Shown piece after piece: positions 61,751-64,000 of a stretch of 64,000 nt of DNA. The position numbers and the translations under genes were made by a program. The notes under the pieces were generated by a model. It was given only the letters and a program-made list of their open reading frames with translations, made no database searches and was not told the origin of the DNA. How positions within the stretch are numbered: position 1 is the first letter of the stretch; each line of letters opens with the position of its first letter. This DNA comes from Akebia trifoliata (taxonomy: Eukaryota > Streptophyta > Magnoliopsida > Ranunculales > Lardizabalaceae): contig CM030711.1 of assembly GCA_017979445.1 (NCBI GenBank), forward strand, positions 18,926,922 to 18,990,921, written 5' to 3'.

Positions 61751-61999
61751 TAGGGGTGTCAAAACCCATTTAACCAAAACCCGAATTGAAAATCTTCGGT
61801 CCGATTTCCCTTTTTATTAGAATACCCATTTAACGGTTTGGAATACTATTTTTCTCTTCCGATTTTTGAGAATCGGAACTGATGGGTATGGGTATCTGTG
61901 TTTGTGGTTGCGAGTCTATTTATTTTAAAATTGGAATTAACAAGAACCGGAGCCAAAAAGAATATAACCTGAATGGGGATCAACACATTGACACCCCTA
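61751..61999. mobile_element. hAT-type MITE (249 bp)
   Basis: Terminal inverted repeats TAGGGGTGTCAA and TTGACACCCCTA. Flanked by 8-bp duplications CTAATGAC (61743-61750) and CTAAAGAC (62000-62007), one mismatch. Size, TIR form and 8-bp duplication fit hAT. No coding capacity. Confidence 0.82.
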
Positions 62000-62321
62000 C
62001 TAAAGACATTACATGTTTTGACGTGCTGGTCCTACTTTTTAGGCCATTTGGGTTTCACACAACCAAGCATGCCTGTCGCAACTCTATCATAAGCACTTGC
62101 TTGAGATCTTCCTAAGATTAATGATACATGCAAAGTACATGTGGGGTTCTTTACTGTTGTTGATTTTGATCGAAAACTTTGGGCGTGTTACATTGCAGAG
62201 AAAATATTTACCTTGGAAATCATTTGTCAGGTAAATAATGAGTGCTTGCAAATCCTTTTCTTCTAGAAATCTTTTGGTACTTTTAATTGAATCTTATAGG
62301 TTTTTTGAGTAAGTCTGGCCG

Positions 62322-62719
62322 TACTAAGTTGATAAGATTTCAAATCTTACAAGGTTGTTGAGCTCACCTTGTGGCATAAGAAAGACATGACCCAATGCCA
62401 CAAGAATTTAGAGGACAAAATTATACGATACCTTTCACAAAAAAAAAAAAAAAAAAACTATAAACTTTAAATTAAATAAAAAAGAGTTTCACCATTAAAT
62501 TTTAATTTTAAATTTGAGAATTCGGTGGGAGTTCAATAACCGTCCATTTCAAGACCTAGGATCAAGTTCAAAAAAATAATTAAAATTTTTTTTTGTTTGT
62601 GTGCATATATGAGATTTTTACATGAAAATCTAGAGGGCTATGATGTTGGATTTGCCGATTTGGTAATCCATTTGAGCTCAACGACCAATGGTAAGATTTG
62701 AAATCTTACGAAGTTAGTA
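62322..62719. mobile_element. Foldback/MITE-like element 3
   Basis: Imperfect inverted arms of about 45 bp: TACTAAGTTGATAAGATTTC (62322 on) versus its inverse ending GAAGTTAGTA (62719). Each arm contains AAGATTT-AAATCTT and GAGCTCA motifs. The interior is AT-rich with an A-run at 62439-62457. No clear target duplication. Confidence 0.55.
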
Positions 62720-63027
62720 AGAAAAGTGTTTCTCTCTCTCTCTCTGTCTTTTTTTGTGAAATGTTGCTGCCACTTGAGGCATATCTCGTGCAAGTAAAAA
62801 ATCATTTTCCCCGTTTTTTGTTTTTGTTTTGCACTCAAACACCATTAAATTGAAGTTTTCCATGGCCAACCATTTTCCTTAGAATTTGCCATGCAATCAA
62901 ACATATCCTTTGTTGTAAAGGAAGAACTATATCCCATCTCCACCAATGGAGTGACCTAACGTTTATAAAGTATGGAGTGTGACACAATCCAATGTGAATT
63001 GGAATCCCTTAGGGGTAGTTATGTTTT
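62720..63027. other. Intergenic DNA
   Basis: A short (TC)n tract near 62732-62747; otherwise nothing recognised. Confidence 0.5.
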
Positions 63028-64000
63028 TGTAGGCACCCCATTTTTGCATTCGCCTGATTAATCAACTCGTCGACCCGATTGCAACGGTTCCCAATGATGG
63101 ATGTTTATTCCAATGCTCTATTTGGTTACTAGATGTGTTTCAGAAATTCGGATGAGGTTTCTTGAACTAACAAAACTGTAGAAACCACACTATGCTAGGA
63201 AAATATAACTCCAAAAACATAGAAATCATCTTGCAGACAAAAAGAAGTTTCACGATAAAAATCACTAAAAAATGATCAAATTACCAAAATATCCCTAATC
63301 TTACGAAAATGCCTTTCATAAAGTTCATGATCATTTCGCACAAAAAATTTCATAAATGACACAAAACAATATTCCCATTGAATTCCTTACAAAAAATCGA
63401 TTCCAAAACATCTTAGAATATTGAAAAATGACTTAAAACGCAAAAAGTACTCTCCGAGGGCAAAACGGTAATTTTATAATTTTAATAATTAAAAACTCTG
63501 AAATTAATAATTAAAATATTAATTAATATAAAGTGAAATCCTAATTAAAATTAAAGTCAATCAATTAAGACTAAAGTCAAAATCCTAAATTCTAGTCAAT
63601 CAAGTAAGACTAAAGTCAAAACCCTAATCAATCTAATAAAGACCAAAGTCAAAACCCTAATAGAATTCTAATTAAACTCTAAAACTATCTAATGTAATTC
63701 TAATCATATACTAACTCTACCTAATAGAATTCTAATTAAACTCTAAAACTATCTAATAGAATTCTAATTAAACTCTAAAACTATCTAATGTAATTCTAAT
63801 TAAACACTAACTCTATCTAAAAAGCACTAAAAAAATCTATAAATAAGGGTTTCTACAATCTATTTTCATCTGAAAAAGGCAACCCTAGGAAAAGTAGGTC
63901 AAGAAGCCTCCCAACCTTCCCAAAACCCTAATTTTGAAGCCTTAATTCCTTACCTAACATCCATGCCCCAACTTTAGCTCAAAAAACACCCAAAAACACT
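63028..64000 (+). repeat. LTR4: Tat LTR, cut by the window edge
   Basis: Starts TGTAGGCACCCC and follows the LTR1-type U3, with a small deletion near 63300 relative to LTR1 and about three AGTCAATCAAGT units. The TATA-like CTATAAATAAGGG is near 63837-63849. It ends beyond the window. No purine tract precedes it, so it is a 5' LTR or a solo LTR. Confidence 0.85.

Overview
The window is nuclear DNA of a flowering plant, most likely a eudicot. The evidence is one intact split nuclear gene with plant-type introns, a TATA box and a telo-box, surrounded by plant LTR retrotransposon lineages (Tat/Ogre-like, Athila and Tekay/Del-like chromovirus), LINE and SINE pieces, and small DNA transposons. I cannot name the species.

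Layout. (1) 1-18300, minus strand: a Tat/Ogre-like Ty3/gypsy element ('M') cut by the left window edge. Reading right to left it has a 5' LTR (16567-18300), primer-binding site, long leader, extra ORF1, gag, protease and reverse transcriptase, then a broken RNase H at the edge. Its leader is split by a plus-strand Athila element (6869-13913) with a 5-bp target duplication; this Athila has lost everything from RNase H to mid 3' LTR. (2) 18301-21412: an older Tat gag fragment into which M inserted, then unresolved sequence ending in an orphan initiator-tRNA-type primer site. (3) 21413-45812, plus strand: two degenerate Tat internal regions ('A' and 'C') joined as LTR1 - A - LTR2 - C - LTR3. LTR2 is a chimera: its left part matches LTR1, its right part matches LTR3, and the promoter segment is present twice. 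LTR2 also holds an inverted solo LTR with a perfect target duplication. A's leader carries a captured piece of the host ribosomal protein S5 (uS7) coding sequence; C's leader carries an Athila solo LTR. (4) 45813-61600, plus strand: the only intact host gene, a nascent polypeptide-associated complex alpha subunit (NACA) of four exons and 201 codons. Its first intron is about 13.8 kb, because a 9.6-kb minus-strand chromovirus landed inside a LINE remnant there; the intron also holds a SINE and two related foldback elements. (5) 61428-64000: intergenic DNA with a hAT-type MITE with an 8-bp target duplication, another foldback element, and the start of a further Tat LTR at 63028 cut by the right edge.

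None of the transposon coding regions is intact. M and the Athila keep long reading frames broken mainly by point stops. A and C share the loss of ORF1 and of most of the RT-to-integrase region, so they look like relatives in a non-autonomous group. Apparent order of events: older gag fragment, then M, then Athila in M; and separately A and C, their fusion through LTRs, and later solo-LTR insertions. Identity and age statements are by eye, not computed.
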